64,000 bases of DNA, from assembly GCA_964608915.1 (NCBI GenBank), contig CAZSQA010000028.1, positions 26,825 through 90,824 on the forward strand. The letters run 5' to 3'. The position numbers and the translations under genes are program-made. This stretch comes from QWQI01 sp964608915 (GTDB lineage Bacteria; Planctomycetota; Planctomycetia; Isosphaerales; Isosphaeraceae). Positions 44,291 through 53,289 of the stretch are shown piece by piece. The notes under the pieces were generated by a model that saw only the letters and a list, made by a program, of their open reading frames with translations, had not been told where the DNA came from and ran no database searches. Each line of letters opens with the position of its first letter. Positions within the stretch are counted from its first letter, which is position 1.

Positions 44291-47200
44291 ATGGCCGACA
44301 ATCCGTTCGTTCACCTGCATTGTCACACGCATTACAGCTTGCTGGACGGAGCCAACCGGATCCCCGAACTGCTCGCGAAGTGCAGTCAGAATGACATGAG
44401 CGCCGTCGCCGTGACCGATCACGGCAATCTCTACGGCGCGATGGAACTGCTGCGTGAGTCGAAGTCGGCTCATGTCAAACCGATCATCGGGATGGAAGCC
44501 TACATCGCCCCCGGCAAGCGTTCTGAACGCACCACCGGCGGCTGCGGGGGTAAGGAATACGCGTTTCACCTTACCCTGCTCGCCCAGAACGGCACAGGGC
44601 TGCGTAATCTCATGCGGCTTTCCAGCAAGGCGTTCCTGGAAGGCTATTATTACCGGCCCCGAATCGACAAGGAGATCCTCGAACTCCATTCCGAGGGGCT
44701 CGTCTGCCTTTCCGGCTGCTGTTCGAGCGAACTGGCCGACTTGCTCCGTTACGGCCGGACGAAAGAAGCCGAGGCCCTTTGCGAATGGTACGTGAAGATA
44801 TTCGGCGAGGACCGCTTCTTCCTCGAAATTCAGGACAACGGCGTCTCCATTCAGCACGAGACCAACGCCGGCGTGATTGACCTGGCCAACCGCAAGGGCC
44901 TGCCGCTGGTCGCCACCAGCGACGCCCACTACCTGATGAAGGAAGACGCCAAGGCCCACGATATCCTTCTGTGCGTCAACATGGGCAAGACCTTCGACGA
45001 CCCGAACCGGATGCGGTTCGAGACCGAAGACTTTCACGTCCGCACGCCTGAGGAAATGTACGCATGCATGGGCCAGCATGCCGAAGCGCTCAAACGTACG
45101 GCCCTGATCGCCGAATCGGTCGAGGAATTCTACAAGTCGGCCGGCATCGGCACGCGTCAGTTTCCGTCGTTCAAGCCACCGGACGAAAAGTCGCCTGAAG
45201 CCTACCTGCAGGAACTGTGCGACGCCGGCATGCTCAAGCGCTACGGGGCGAATCCTCCACCGGAGGCCATCGATCGCCTGGCTCACGAGCTGGGCATCAT
45301 CAATCGCATGGGCTTCGCCAGTTACTTCCTGATCGTCTGGGATTTCGTCCGCTTCGGCCGAGAGGCCGGTATCCCCAGCTCCGCCAGAGGTTCCGCCTGC
45401 GGCGCTCTGGTCAGCTACCTGCTCGAGCTTTCTCACGTCTGCCCGATCAAATACGACCTGCTGTTCGAGCGGTTCCTCGACCCGAACCGTGCCGAAGCGC
45501 CGGATATCGACATCGACCTGTGTCAGGAGCGGCGTTACGAGGTCATCGAATACGTGCGCCGCAAGTACGGCGAGGCGAACGTCGCCCAGATCGGCACGTT
45601 CGGCACGATGGCGGCCAAGGCGGCGATCAAGGACGTCGGCCGGGCGCTGAACATTCCGCTCAAGACGGTCAACCACGTCACGAACCTCGTTCCCAAGACG
45701 CTCAACATTTCGATCGAGGCCGCGCTCAAGGCCGAGCCGGAGCTGCGCAGGCTGTGCGCCGACCAGCCTGACATCGACCGCATGATCGCCATGGCCCAGC
45801 AGCTCGAAGGGCTGGCCCGCAGCGCCGGCACGCACGCAGCCGGCGTGGTGATCGCCGACCGTCCGCTTCAGGATCTCGTGCCACTGCAGAAGCTGCCGAA
45901 CAAGGACAAAGACAAGGAAGCCGTCACGACCCAGTGGGACATGGGCAACGTGGAAAAGGCCGGCCTCCTGAAAATGGACTTCCTCGGCCTGCGGAACCTG
46001 ACGATCCTCGACAGGGCCGTGCGCCTGATCAATTCCCGTTATCCCGAGAACCCGATCGACCTGAACCAGCTGCCGCTGGACGATCCGGCGACATACGCGC
46101 TGCTCCAGCGTGGCGAAACCAAGGGTGTCTTTCAGCTCGAATCGGCCGGGATTCGTGATCTTCTGATCAAGATGAAGCCTGACGTTTTCGCCGACATCAT
46201 CGCGACCAATGCGCTGTATCGCCCGGGCCCGCTCAATGGCGGCATGGTCGATGCCTACGTGAACCGGAAGCACCGCCGGGAAATCCCGGAATATCCGCAC
46301 GCGGTCATGAAGGAAATCCTGGAAGAGACGCATGGCGTCATGGTCTACCAGGAACAGGTCATGCGGATCCTCAACCGCCTGGGCGGCATCGAGCTTTCCA
46401 CGGCGTACGCCACGATCAAGGCGATTTCGAAGAAGAAGACGGACGTGATCGCCGCCGGGCGCGAGGCGTTCATCAAGGGTTCGACCGAACAAGGGCTGGA
46501 CGCGGCCCAGGCGAAGGAAATCTTCGACCTGATCGAATTCTTCGGCGGCTACGGCTTCAACAAGTCCCACTCCACGGCCTATGCCCTGGTCGCGTATCAC
46601 ACGGCCTATCTGAAAGCGCATTACCCGACCGAGTTCATGGCGGCCTTGCTTTCGAGCGAGATCGACGGCTCGGAACGCGACAAGCTGACGGAGCACATCG
46701 ATGACGCCCGGCGCATGGGCATCGACGTCCTTCCGCCTGACATCAACGCCAGCGAATTCGGCTTCCGCGTCTCCGAAAAGAGCCGCATCCACTTCGCTCT
46801 TTCCGCGATGAAGGGCGTCGGCTTCAAGGCGGTCGAGGCGATCGTCGAAGCCCGCGGCAAGGGCGGCGAATTCCGCAGTCTCGACGACTTCCTCGAACGC
46901 GTTCCGCCCAGCGTCGTCAACCAGAGCACCGTCGAAACGCTCATCAAGGGCGGTGCCTTCGACAGCCTGGGTGCCCGCCGGTCGCAGTTGCTGGCCGTGC
47001 TGCCGCGTGCCATGCAGGCCAGTCAGGCGACACTGGCGGACAAGAAGCGGGGGCAGGGCAGCCTGTTCGACAGCTTCGCCGCGGCTGCCGCCGACACGCC
47101 AGCCGACGAAGTCCGGTTCGTTCTTCCCGATGTGCCGGAAATGCCGGAAAACGAAAAGCTGGCCGAAGAGAAAAAGATCCTCGGGTTTTACTTTTCGAGC

Positions 47201-47917
47201 CACCCTCTGACGTCGCATCAGGATCAGATCCGTGCCCTGGCCACCCACACGGTGGAGACGCTCGGCAAAGTCGGCGCGAAGCAGGAAGTCGTCCTCGGCG
47301 GGCTGATCACCGAAATCGAATTCCGCAACGTCAGCAAGAGCCGTTCGGGCCTGACACGCATGGCCAAGCTCCGGTTCGAGGATCTCACAGGCTCGATCCA
47401 GTCGATGCTGTGGCCGGAAGATACGTTGAAGAATCAGGATATGCTGGTCGAGGATTCGGTCGTTTTCGTGGTCGGCACGGTCGACTCCCGGCGCGATCCC
47501 GCGGAACTCATCATCACCAAAATCATGTCGATCGATCAGGCAGAGTCGGTTCTGGCCAGGGGCCTCGTTTTGAGCTTCGACGGCAGTGTCGCTGAGGAGC
47601 GCCACCTGCGCCTCGTGGGCGAAGCGATCCGGTCGTTCCCGGGCGGGCTCGAAGTCTATTTCGAAATGCTCAAGTTCGGCTCGGTCGAACGGGCGATCTA
47701 CAAAGCCGGTCCGATGGTCAAGGCCAGGTACGACGCCGAATTGATCTCCCGCCTGCGACAGCTGCTCGGCGACCATGGCGTGCGCGTGCTCGGATCGGGC
47801 GGCATCACCCGCAGCCTGGCCGCGGCCGTCGTGCCGGAACCGTCCGAAGCGGGCGAGCCGGCATGGGTCGATTCGCTGGACGACGCCGAAATGATGATGG
47901 CCGCCGACGACGATTGA
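44291..47917 (+). CDS. dnaE: DNA polymerase III subunit alpha
   Basis: Replicative polymerase of 1208 residues. The N-terminal PHP domain is intact (HLHCHTHYSLLDG, AVTDHGNLYGA). The polymerase palm has PSARGSACGALVSYLL and the catalytic aspartates in PDIDIDL. The thumb/fingers and helix-hairpin-helix region (GFKAVEAIVEARGKGGEF) follow, then an OB-fold (VVLGGLITEIEFRN...TGSIQSMLWP). It is DnaE type, not PolC or DnaE2-like. The start follows a weak site; the protein begins at the expected position. It is monocistronic. Confidence 0.97.
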   Translation: MADNPFVHLHCHTHYSLLDGANRIPELLAKCSQNDMSAVAVTDHGNLYGAMELLRESKSAHVKPIIGMEAYIAPGKRSERTTGGCGGKEYAFHLTLLAQNGTGLRNLMRLSSKAFLEGYYYRPRIDKEILELHSEGLVCLSGCCSSELADLLRYGRTKEAEALCEWYVKIFGEDRFFLEIQDNGVSIQHETNAGVIDLANRKGLPLVATSDAHYLMKEDAKAHDILLCVNMGKTFDDPNRMRFETEDFHVRTPEEMYACMGQHAEALKRTALIAESVEEFYKSAGIGTRQFPSFKPPDEKSPEAYLQELCDAGMLKRYGANPPPEAIDRLAHELGIINRMGFASYFLIVWDFVRFGREAGIPSSARGSACGALVSYLLELSHVCPIKYDLLFERFLDPNRAEAPDIDIDLCQERRYEVIEYVRRKYGEANVAQIGTFGTMAAKAAIKDVGRALNIPLKTVNHVTNLVPKTLNISIEAALKAEPELRRLCADQPDIDRMIAMAQQLEGLARSAGTHAAGVVIADRPLQDLVPLQKLPNKDKDKEAVTTQWDMGNVEKAGLLKMDFLGLRNLTILDRAVRLINSRYPENPIDLNQLPLDDPATYALLQRGETKGVFQLESAGIRDLLIKMKPDVFADIIATNALYRPGPLNGGMVDAYVNRKHRREIPEYPHAVMKEILEETHGVMVYQEQVMRILNRLGGIELSTAYATIKAISKKKTDVIAAGREAFIKGSTEQGLDAAQAKEIFDLIEFFGGYGFNKSHSTAYALVAYHTAYLKAHYPTEFMAALLSSEIDGSERDKLTEHIDDARRMGIDVLPPDINASEFGFRVSEKSRIHFALSAMKGVGFKAVEAIVEARGKGGEFRSLDDFLERVPPSVVNQSTVETLIKGGAFDSLGARRSQLLAVLPRAMQASQATLADKKRGQGSLFDSFAAAAADTPADEVRFVLPDVPEMPENEKLAEEKKILGFYFSSHPLTSHQDQIRALATHTVETLGKVGAKQEVVLGGLITEIEFRNVSKSRSGLTRMAKLRFEDLTGSIQSMLWPEDTLKNQDMLVEDSVVFVVGTVDSRRDPAELIITKIMSIDQAESVLARGLVLSFDGSVAEERHLRLVGEAIRSFPGGLEVYFEMLKFGSVERAIYKAGPMVKARYDAELISRLRQLLGDHGVRVLGSGGITRSLAAAVVPEPSEAGEPAWVDSLDDAEMMMAADDD

Positions 47918-48474
47918 CCGGGGCCAATGGCCGCGGCAGGCATGACGAAATCGAAGGACGCATGGGCGATTCCGTTCGATCTGCGATTTTCCGGCCGGAA
48001 TGTTGTCGCCCCCGGCGCTTTTTCGACATATTCTGGAATTGTCCGAAACCGAAACGGAGCGGTGCGTTCGAACTTTTGCGGACGCACCGGAAAGTCCGAT
48101 AATGTTTTCATGAATTGCGCTGAAGGGAATCGACCTGCGACAAGCAGGTCATGGCGCTGGTGCGCGGGCACATTCGCTCCCGGCGCATCGGAAGGCGTTC
48201 GGATCCGGTTTCGAAGGACAGGATGAACCTCGAATTCCGTTCGGGGCGCTCGGCCTGACAGTAGCCGGATGCATGAAGCCATGCCCCCTGACGGCACGGC
48301 ATAAGTGCGTAAAAGAGCGGCTTCGTAAGGTTCCCGCCGCGAATGCAGCGCTTTTTCCCGGCCCGATGTCACGTGGGAATGCACGGGTCGTAGGAATTGT
48401 GAATCGGATGACTCGATTGAATGGATGGATGCGTCATGCCGGATGAAAAACAACGATCCGCCGGTGAACACAGA
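47918..48474. other. intergenic region between dnaE and xer gene
   Basis: A 557-base region with a hairpin at 48060-48089 (CGGTGCGT / ACGCACCG). In-frame starts for the recombinase exist at 48421 and 48436. No convincing gene lies between. Confidence 0.5.
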
Positions 48475-49389
48475 ATGAGCCCGCTTCCTGAAGCGATCGA
48501 GCAGAGCTTCGACGGGTTCCTCGAACGCATGAAGCTCGAAAGGCAATGCTCCGAATGGACGACGAAGGCTTACCGTGAAGATTTGCAGACATTCGCACGT
48601 TTTCTCGAAGAGGTCGCCGCTTACGAGCCGAACGCGACGAATCCGCTGAATTTCGATCCCCGCCGGTTACGCCGCTATAGCGCATGGCTGTCGTCGCAAA
48701 ATTTCGCCCCTCGAAGCGTTTCCAGGAAACTGGCAAGTCTGAGGTCTTATTTCCGTGATCTCAGACGTCAGGGGCTGATCGAATCGGATCCGGCCCAGTC
48801 GCTGCGCAACCCGAAACAACCGAAACGGCTGCCTGAACCCTTGTCGGAATCGCAAATTCTCAAACTTCTGGATTCGATCGTGCCGGATTCGGTTCTTGCC
48901 GTCCGCGATCGAGCCATGTTCGAAACGCTCTACGGCGGCGGTTTACGAGTCAGCGAACTGGTCGGCCTGAACCTGGGCGATCTCGACGTCGAAGAGGCGA
49001 CCGTCCTGGTGCGCGGCAAGGGCAAGCGTGAGCGTCTCTGCCCGATCGGCCGCACGGCCATGGACTGGATCGAACTCTGGCGTGGCTACCGCCAGCCGGT
49101 CATGCATGACGAACCCGCACTGTTTCTGAACTGGCGGGGCGGGCGTCTGACGACACGGAGCGTGGGCCGAACGCTGGAAACGAGGCTTCAGGCCGCCGGA
49201 TTGCCCGGCGACGCCAGTCCCCATTCGCTGCGTCACAGTTTCGCGACCCATCTGCTCGATCGTGGCGCCGACCTGCGCAGCGTGCAGGAACTGCTTGGCC
49301 ATAAAAGTCTGGCCACGACGCAGATCTACACACACGTATCCCAGAAACGACTCGCTGAAACCTATCGAATCGCACACCCCAGATCTTGA
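48475..49389 (+). CDS. tyrosine recombinase, XerC/XerD type
   Basis: A 304-residue site-specific recombinase probably resolving chromosome dimers. The N-terminal SAM-like domain (FLERMKLERQCSEWTTKAYREDLQTFARFL) binds DNA. The catalytic domain has R (GGGLRVSEL), K (RGKGKRERL), H-x-x-R (HSLRHSFATHL), H (LGHKSLATT) and the tyrosine in QIYTHVS. Length and layout match XerC/D rather than phage integrases. The ATG at 48475 gives the standard N-terminus, with GGTGA upstream; in-frame starts at 48421 and 48436 are possible. Confidence 0.88.
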   Translation: MSPLPEAIEQSFDGFLERMKLERQCSEWTTKAYREDLQTFARFLEEVAAYEPNATNPLNFDPRRLRRYSAWLSSQNFAPRSVSRKLASLRSYFRDLRRQGLIESDPAQSLRNPKQPKRLPEPLSESQILKLLDSIVPDSVLAVRDRAMFETLYGGGLRVSELVGLNLGDLDVEEATVLVRGKGKRERLCPIGRTAMDWIELWRGYRQPVMHDEPALFLNWRGGRLTTRSVGRTLETRLQAAGLPGDASPHSLRHSFATHLLDRGADLRSVQELLGHKSLATTQIYTHVSQKRLAETYRIAHPRS

Positions 49390-49559
49390 TTCTTGTCCTA
49401 GAGAGATTCCGGATGAAATACGGACGGCCGGAGAAGCCAGGGTATGGCGACGGAGCGTCAGGGACTTGGGCGCCGAAAGAGCTGTCGAACCTAAGCACGT
49501 CGATTTCCGATGATCGCCCCGCGATCTCGTCACGCAAACCTACCCCGAGTCCGAACGCC

Positions 49560-51017
49560 ATGAATCCACCCAAGTTCCTCGTGGTCCAGTCCGATCCGGC
49601 TCTATCGTCGACCATGGTTTCCATCCTCCAGACGCTCGGATGCCGTGTCGAACAGGCGGAGAACGATCGGGAAGCCGCACGCATGCTGGAACGTAGCGCA
49701 TTCCAGGGCGTGGTCTGCCTCGTGACGCCTGACGAGATCGACGTCTTCGAACTCTACAAGTTCGTCACGAGGAAATACCCGCAGGTCCGGTTCGTCATCC
49801 AATTGCTTTCGCCTTCCAAAACCTTCAGGGAAAAAGCGGAAGAGTTCGGCGTGCAATGGATCGTCGATCCGCCGCTGACCGTCAATTCCTACCGAAGCGT
49901 CGTTCAGACCGCTCGCGAGACCTTCGATCACGTCGAATCTTCCAACGGAAGCCGGCATGACGACCACGGCGAATCCCAAAGGCATGCCCCTTTCAGGAAC
50001 GGCTCGTCGCCGCAGTCTTCGCTCATCGTCGGCAACGACCCGACCCTCCGCAAAACGCTCGAACTGGCCGAAAACGTCATCGCCATCGATACGCCCGTGC
50101 TCATCCTCGGCGACCGCGGGACGGGCAAGTCCAGCCTCGCCCGCTGGATTCACGAACGAGGCACGCGTGCCGCCGGCCCGATCATCGAATTCCAGTGCTC
50201 TCAGGCCAGCGAAACCGCTCTGGAAACCGAACTGTTCGGCATCCGGACGATCGGTCCCGACGGCGAATGGCTTCAGAAGCCTGGCCGGCTGGACGAGGCC
50301 GAAAACGGCACGATCGTCTTCGACGAACCGCAGAACCTGTCGTCCACGCTGCAGTCCAAACTGCTCCGTTTCCTCCAGACCGGCAGCTATCAGCCCGTCG
50401 GTTCGAACCAGGTCCGCAAGTCGAACGCCCGGTCGATCTTCACGACCCGTGAGTCGATCACCAGCCTGGTGCAGAAGGACAAGTTCCGCCAGGATCTTTA
50501 CTATCGCATCAGCGTCGTCGTCCTCAAGCTGCCGCCTCTCTGCCTGAGGGGGCACGATATCGAAAAACTCGCCCTGCATTTCATGTCGGCCTATTCGCGA
50601 AGACTTTCCAAGCCCGTTCGCGAAATCAGCCCTGAGGCCATGCGAATCCTCGCCGAACATGGCTGGCCCGGTAACGTTTACGAACTCGAAAGCGTCATCC
50701 ACCGGGGCGTCATTCTGGCCGGTCACGGCGTGATCCATCCGAATCATCTCATCATGATGCCGGTGGCCAACCAGCCCGTGCCCCGTTCGATGCCGAATTC
50801 CGCCAAGTTCGCCGGGCCCGTGATCCGGCCCTTGAAGGAATCGCTCGCCGAACCGGAAAAACAATTCATCCTGCAGGCTCTCGAAGCCTTGAACTGGAAC
50901 CGTCAGGAGACGGCCAAAGTCCTCGACATCAACCGGACCACCCTCTACAAGAAAATGAAAAAGTACAATCTCCTCACCGAGGAAGACCGGGTCGAAGACC
51001 TCATGGACATGAACTGA
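49560..51017 (+). CDS. NtrC-like AAA+ regulator lacking GAFTGA
   Basis: A 485-residue protein with the receiver/AAA+/Fis-HTH layout of bacterial enhancer-binding proteins. The N-terminal receiver-like domain (about residues 1-115) lacks the acidic pocket and the phospho-acceptor Asp: the expected D is V in VVCLVTP, and the conserved Lys is missing. The AAA+ domain has Walker A GDRGTGKSS and Walker B TIVFDEPQ, but where GAFTGA is expected the sequence is IRTIGPDGEW, so classical sigma-54 contact is unlikely. The C-terminal Fis-type helix-turn-helix (WNRQETAKVLDINRTTLYKKMKKY) is intact. I start at ATG 49560, which matches the domain boundary; upstream in-frame residues look non-coding. A terminator follows. 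Confidence 0.85.
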   Translation: MNPPKFLVVQSDPALSSTMVSILQTLGCRVEQAENDREAARMLERSAFQGVVCLVTPDEIDVFELYKFVTRKYPQVRFVIQLLSPSKTFREKAEEFGVQWIVDPPLTVNSYRSVVQTARETFDHVESSNGSRHDDHGESQRHAPFRNGSSPQSSLIVGNDPTLRKTLELAENVIAIDTPVLILGDRGTGKSSLARWIHERGTRAAGPIIEFQCSQASETALETELFGIRTIGPDGEWLQKPGRLDEAENGTIVFDEPQNLSSTLQSKLLRFLQTGSYQPVGSNQVRKSNARSIFTTRESITSLVQKDKFRQDLYYRISVVVLKLPPLCLRGHDIEKLALHFMSAYSRRLSKPVREISPEAMRILAEHGWPGNVYELESVIHRGVILAGHGVIHPNHLIMMPVANQPVPRSMPNSAKFAGPVIRPLKESLAEPEKQFILQALEALNWNRQETAKVLDINRTTLYKKMKKYNLLTEEDRVEDLMDMN

Positions 51018-51054
51018 TCCGCCCCGGTTTCGGCTCTTCGAAACAGTGAGAGGC

Positions 51055-51096
51055 AGCGGGAGCGAATCGATTCGCATCGGTTCGCCCCGCTTTTTT
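51055..51096 (+). terminator. terminator after NtrC-like gene
   Basis: AGCGGG and GCGAA pair with TTCGC and CCCGCT (one bulged A), followed by a run of six T, 37 bases after the stop. Confidence 0.75.
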
Positions 51097-51123
51097 CGTC
51101 CTTCGGTTCACCGACAGGACCGA

Positions 51124-51426
51124 TCAGTCGAGCACATGCGTTCCGTGCGTCACGGCCGCCCCGGCCCGCAAGGCCGCCGCGACCATCACGGCTTCGGCGA
51201 TTTCTTCCTGCGTGCAACCGGCGGCCCTGGCTTTCTTCGCGTGAATTTCGATGCAGTAAGGGCACTGGGTCGTCATCGCGACCGCGATCGCGATGAGTTC
51301 CTTCGTCTTCGCCGGGATCGCGCCGTCGGCCATCGCGGCCTTGTCGAATTCCAGGAAACCCTTCCAGGCATCGCCGGCCAGCTTCTCGAATTCGCCCAGC
51401 TTCCTGATGTTCTTCATGTCGTACAT
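51124..51426 (-). CDS. carboxymuconolactone decarboxylase/AhpD-like protein
   Basis: A 100-residue helical protein of the CMD family. The redox motif CPYC with a following His (CPYCIEIHAKKA) fits the AhpD-like subgroup (peroxide or alkyl-hydroperoxide reduction partner), rather than the decarboxylase itself. KTKELIAIAVAMTTQ and EEIAEAVMVAAALRAGAAVTHG match family helices. It lies downstream of the MarR and DUF1398 genes on the same strand, 118 bases from the latter, and may belong to a MarR-controlled redox response. Confidence 0.87.
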   Translation of the reverse strand: MYDMKNIRKLGEFEKLAGDAWKGFLEFDKAAMADGAIPAKTKELIAIAVAMTTQCPYCIEIHAKKARAAGCTQEEIAEAVMVAAALRAGAAVTHGTHVLD

Positions 51427-51544
51427 GTCTTGCGCCGCTCCTTACCAAGCTGTGGTCCGCCGTGTCGTGACGTTTTCCGCCAGCTCGAATGATATCGCAC
51501 GCAACGCCTGTTTCGAATCGCGTACCGAAGGCCCGATCCCAGGA

Positions 51545-51964
51545 TCAGGGGCCGAACTCTTCCGGCGGGGCGGGCGGGAAATGCTCCACGTGCGCTTCCC
51601 CGTTCCGCCCGAAATAGATGACCCGGCGGCCCGTGATCTGGACGAAGTAGCCCACGCAACCCGCATTCATCGTCTTGCGGATGAAGTCCGGGAACGAATG
51701 CTCGTGCCGCTGGCTTTGCCGAACGGCGGCTTCGACGGCCTCCGGGCGAAAAGTGTCTGGCGTCGAATGCGCGGGATGGGGCGTGGCGACGACCAGCGAA
51801 TCGCCATCCGCCGTGTAAAATGTGGTTTCCTGCCGCGAGTAATCGACGTGATACCGCTCGACGCCATGATCGATCAGCCTTCCGACGATCTCGGGAAAAG
51901 CGATCTCACCTGAGAACGCGCCTTCTACGCACTGCTCGATCGTCGCCGTTCGTTCGTCGTTCAT
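51545..51964 (-). CDS. DUF1398 family protein
   Basis: A 139-residue cytosolic protein that matches DUF1398: a helical N-terminus with FPEIVGRLIDHGVERYHVDYSRQETTFYTADGDSLV, then FPDFIRKTMNAGCVGYFVQITGRRVIYFGRNGEAHVEHFP. The family function is unknown. It begins 29 bases after the MarR stop, suggesting co-transcription from the MarR promoter and repression by MarR. Confidence 0.78.
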   Translation of the reverse strand: MNDERTATIEQCVEGAFSGEIAFPEIVGRLIDHGVERYHVDYSRQETTFYTADGDSLVVATPHPAHSTPDTFRPEAVEAAVRQSQRHEHSFPDFIRKTMNAGCVGYFVQITGRRVIYFGRNGEAHVEHFPPAPPEEFGP

Positions 51965-51993
51965 CCTCTCTCCCCCCCCTCAGGATTCCGGAT

Positions 51994-52455
51994 TCAATCC
52001 GCCGGTATCTCTTTCCAGCCGTTTCTGACGACCATCTCCCGCAGCACGTTCACCAGCATGGACCGGTCGCCGGCGTTCAGATGCCCGAAGAACTCGTGGT
52101 CGTTGGCGTCGGCGATCCGTGCCAGAACGGGCACGAGCCGTGTGCCAGCTTCGGAGAGCTTCACCATCTGAAATCGCCGGTCCGATTTCGACGATTCCCG
52201 CACCGCCAGGCCCTTCCGGCACAGCCTGTCGACGAGCTTCGAAACCGCTCCGCGGGTCATCCCCGCGGCCGCCGCGATCTGACTTGGGCTGGCAGGTCCC
52301 TGTTGCAGCATGAGTCTCAGAAGTACCCACTCGGCGACCGTCACCCCCTGAGCCTCCACTTTCCGGGCGAACGCGTGCGAGACGTGGTTGGAGACGTAGC
52401 GAAGCCAGTAACCGGCATGATCCACAAGCGCACTCGCCGGTTCGTCCGCAGCCAT
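51994..52455 (-). CDS. MarR family transcriptional regulator
   Basis: A 153-residue winged-helix repressor. The DNA-binding region is clear: LRLMLQQGPASPSQIAAAAGMTRGAVSKLVDRLCRKGLAVRESSKSDRRF, with the dimerisation helices at both ends. GGGGAGAG lies nine bases before the ATG. It is autoregulated: its promoter (52494-52522) and a perfect 18-base palindrome (52480-52497) overlap upstream. The probable targets are itself and the downstream DUF1398 and AhpD-like genes. The ligand is unknown. Confidence 0.92.
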   Translation of the reverse strand: MAADEPASALVDHAGYWLRYVSNHVSHAFARKVEAQGVTVAEWVLLRLMLQQGPASPSQIAAAAGMTRGAVSKLVDRLCRKGLAVRESSKSDRRFQMVKLSEAGTRLVPVLARIADANDHEFFGHLNAGDRSMLVNVLREMVVRNGWKEIPAD

Positions 52456-52479
52456 TTTTTCTGGCTCTCCCCAATCACG

Positions 52480-52497
52480 TAGTTTCCTAGGAAACTA
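52480..52497. promoter_or_regulatory. MarR operator palindrome
   Basis: TAGTTTCCTAGGAAACTA is a perfect 18-base palindrome covering part of the -10 and start region of the marR promoter, 25 bases from the MarR start codon. Its form fits a MarR dimer site. Confidence 0.85.
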
Positions 52498-52522
52498 TAG
52501 GGGAGTGACCGGGGCGTGTCAA
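52494..52522 (-). promoter_or_regulatory. promoter of marR operon
   Basis: On the minus strand: consensus TTGACA, a 17-base spacer, and TATAGT. It is the best sigma-70 match in the window and is overlapped by the palindrome at its -10. Confidence 0.8.
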
Positions 52523-52681
52523 CCGGAAACACAGTGATCGATGTTCGAAATTCCGCTCGGAATTTTCTCTCGCCGTTTGTCGAATCTCGGACCGCTCGTT
52601 CGACCGTTCCGAGAACGCTCCGAAACCGGGGCGATCGAATCACTTCACCCGGCCCGATCGTCAAAAGGCGAGGATCTTCAC

Positions 52682-53275
52682 GTGAGAAAGCTGAAACTGG
52701 TCGAACATATCTCTCTGGACGGAGTCATCCAGATCGGTGGCGGCCCCCGCGACGTCAGCGGATTCCCTTACGGCGACTGGTCCGCGCCTTATCGCACGCC
52801 TGAAGGATTGTCCGTGATCCTCGAAGCCTTCGGCGCCCGCTACGACCTGCTCCTCGGCCGTGGCACTTATGACCAGTGGTCAGGCTACTGGCCGAACGCT
52901 CCGAAAAGCCCGCTGGCTGACGGCATGAACGCCGCCACGAAGTTCGTCGTCACCCATCGGCCGGAAAGCCTGGAATGGGGACCTTTCGAAGCACTCGGGC
53001 CCGACCTCGTCGAAGGTCTCCGCCGGCTCAAATCGACCGAAGGCCCGGACCTGATCCTCTCGGGCAGCATGTCTCTGACGTCGACGATTCTGGAGCATGA
53101 CCTGGCCGACGGAATGCTCCTCCTGGTCTATCCGCTGCTGCTGGGTCAGGGGCAGCGAATTCTGGCTGAGGGTGCCATTCCGCGATCGTTCATGCTGGAC
53201 CGCACCTTCGCGATGCCGTCGGGGATCGTCGTCCAGGCCTACAAAGCCGATGGAAACTTGCGGAACCTGAGATGA
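52682..53275 (+). CDS. dihydrofolate reductase family (RibD-C like) protein
   Basis: A 197-residue protein with the DHFR/RibD C-terminal fold, similar to the YwjB/YyaP group. It starts KLKLVEHISLDGVIQIGGGP and has LLLGRGTYDQWSGYWP, VVTHRPESLEWGPF and LILSGSMSLTSTILEHDLADGMLLLVYPLLLGQGQRIL, all typical NADPH-reductase positions. The reaction is unknown. The GTG start at 52682 has GAGGA seven bases upstream, stronger than the in-frame ATG at 52541. It is divergent from marR and may or may not respond to it. Confidence 0.87.
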   Translation: MRKLKLVEHISLDGVIQIGGGPRDVSGFPYGDWSAPYRTPEGLSVILEAFGARYDLLLGRGTYDQWSGYWPNAPKSPLADGMNAATKFVVTHRPESLEWGPFEALGPDLVEGLRRLKSTEGPDLILSGSMSLTSTILEHDLADGMLLLVYPLLLGQGQRILAEGAIPRSFMLDRTFAMPSGIVVQAYKADGNLRNLR

Positions 53276-53289
53276 CGGCCGCCGGCCGG

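Noticed and set aside
44204..47776. Long minus-strand open frame across dnaE
   Set aside because: High-GC antisense of a clear DNA polymerase gene; no recognisable protein.
48475..49389. Integrase of a genomic island or prophage
   Set aside because: The protein matches housekeeping XerC/D, the neighbours are core genes, and no attachment repeats or tRNA are seen.
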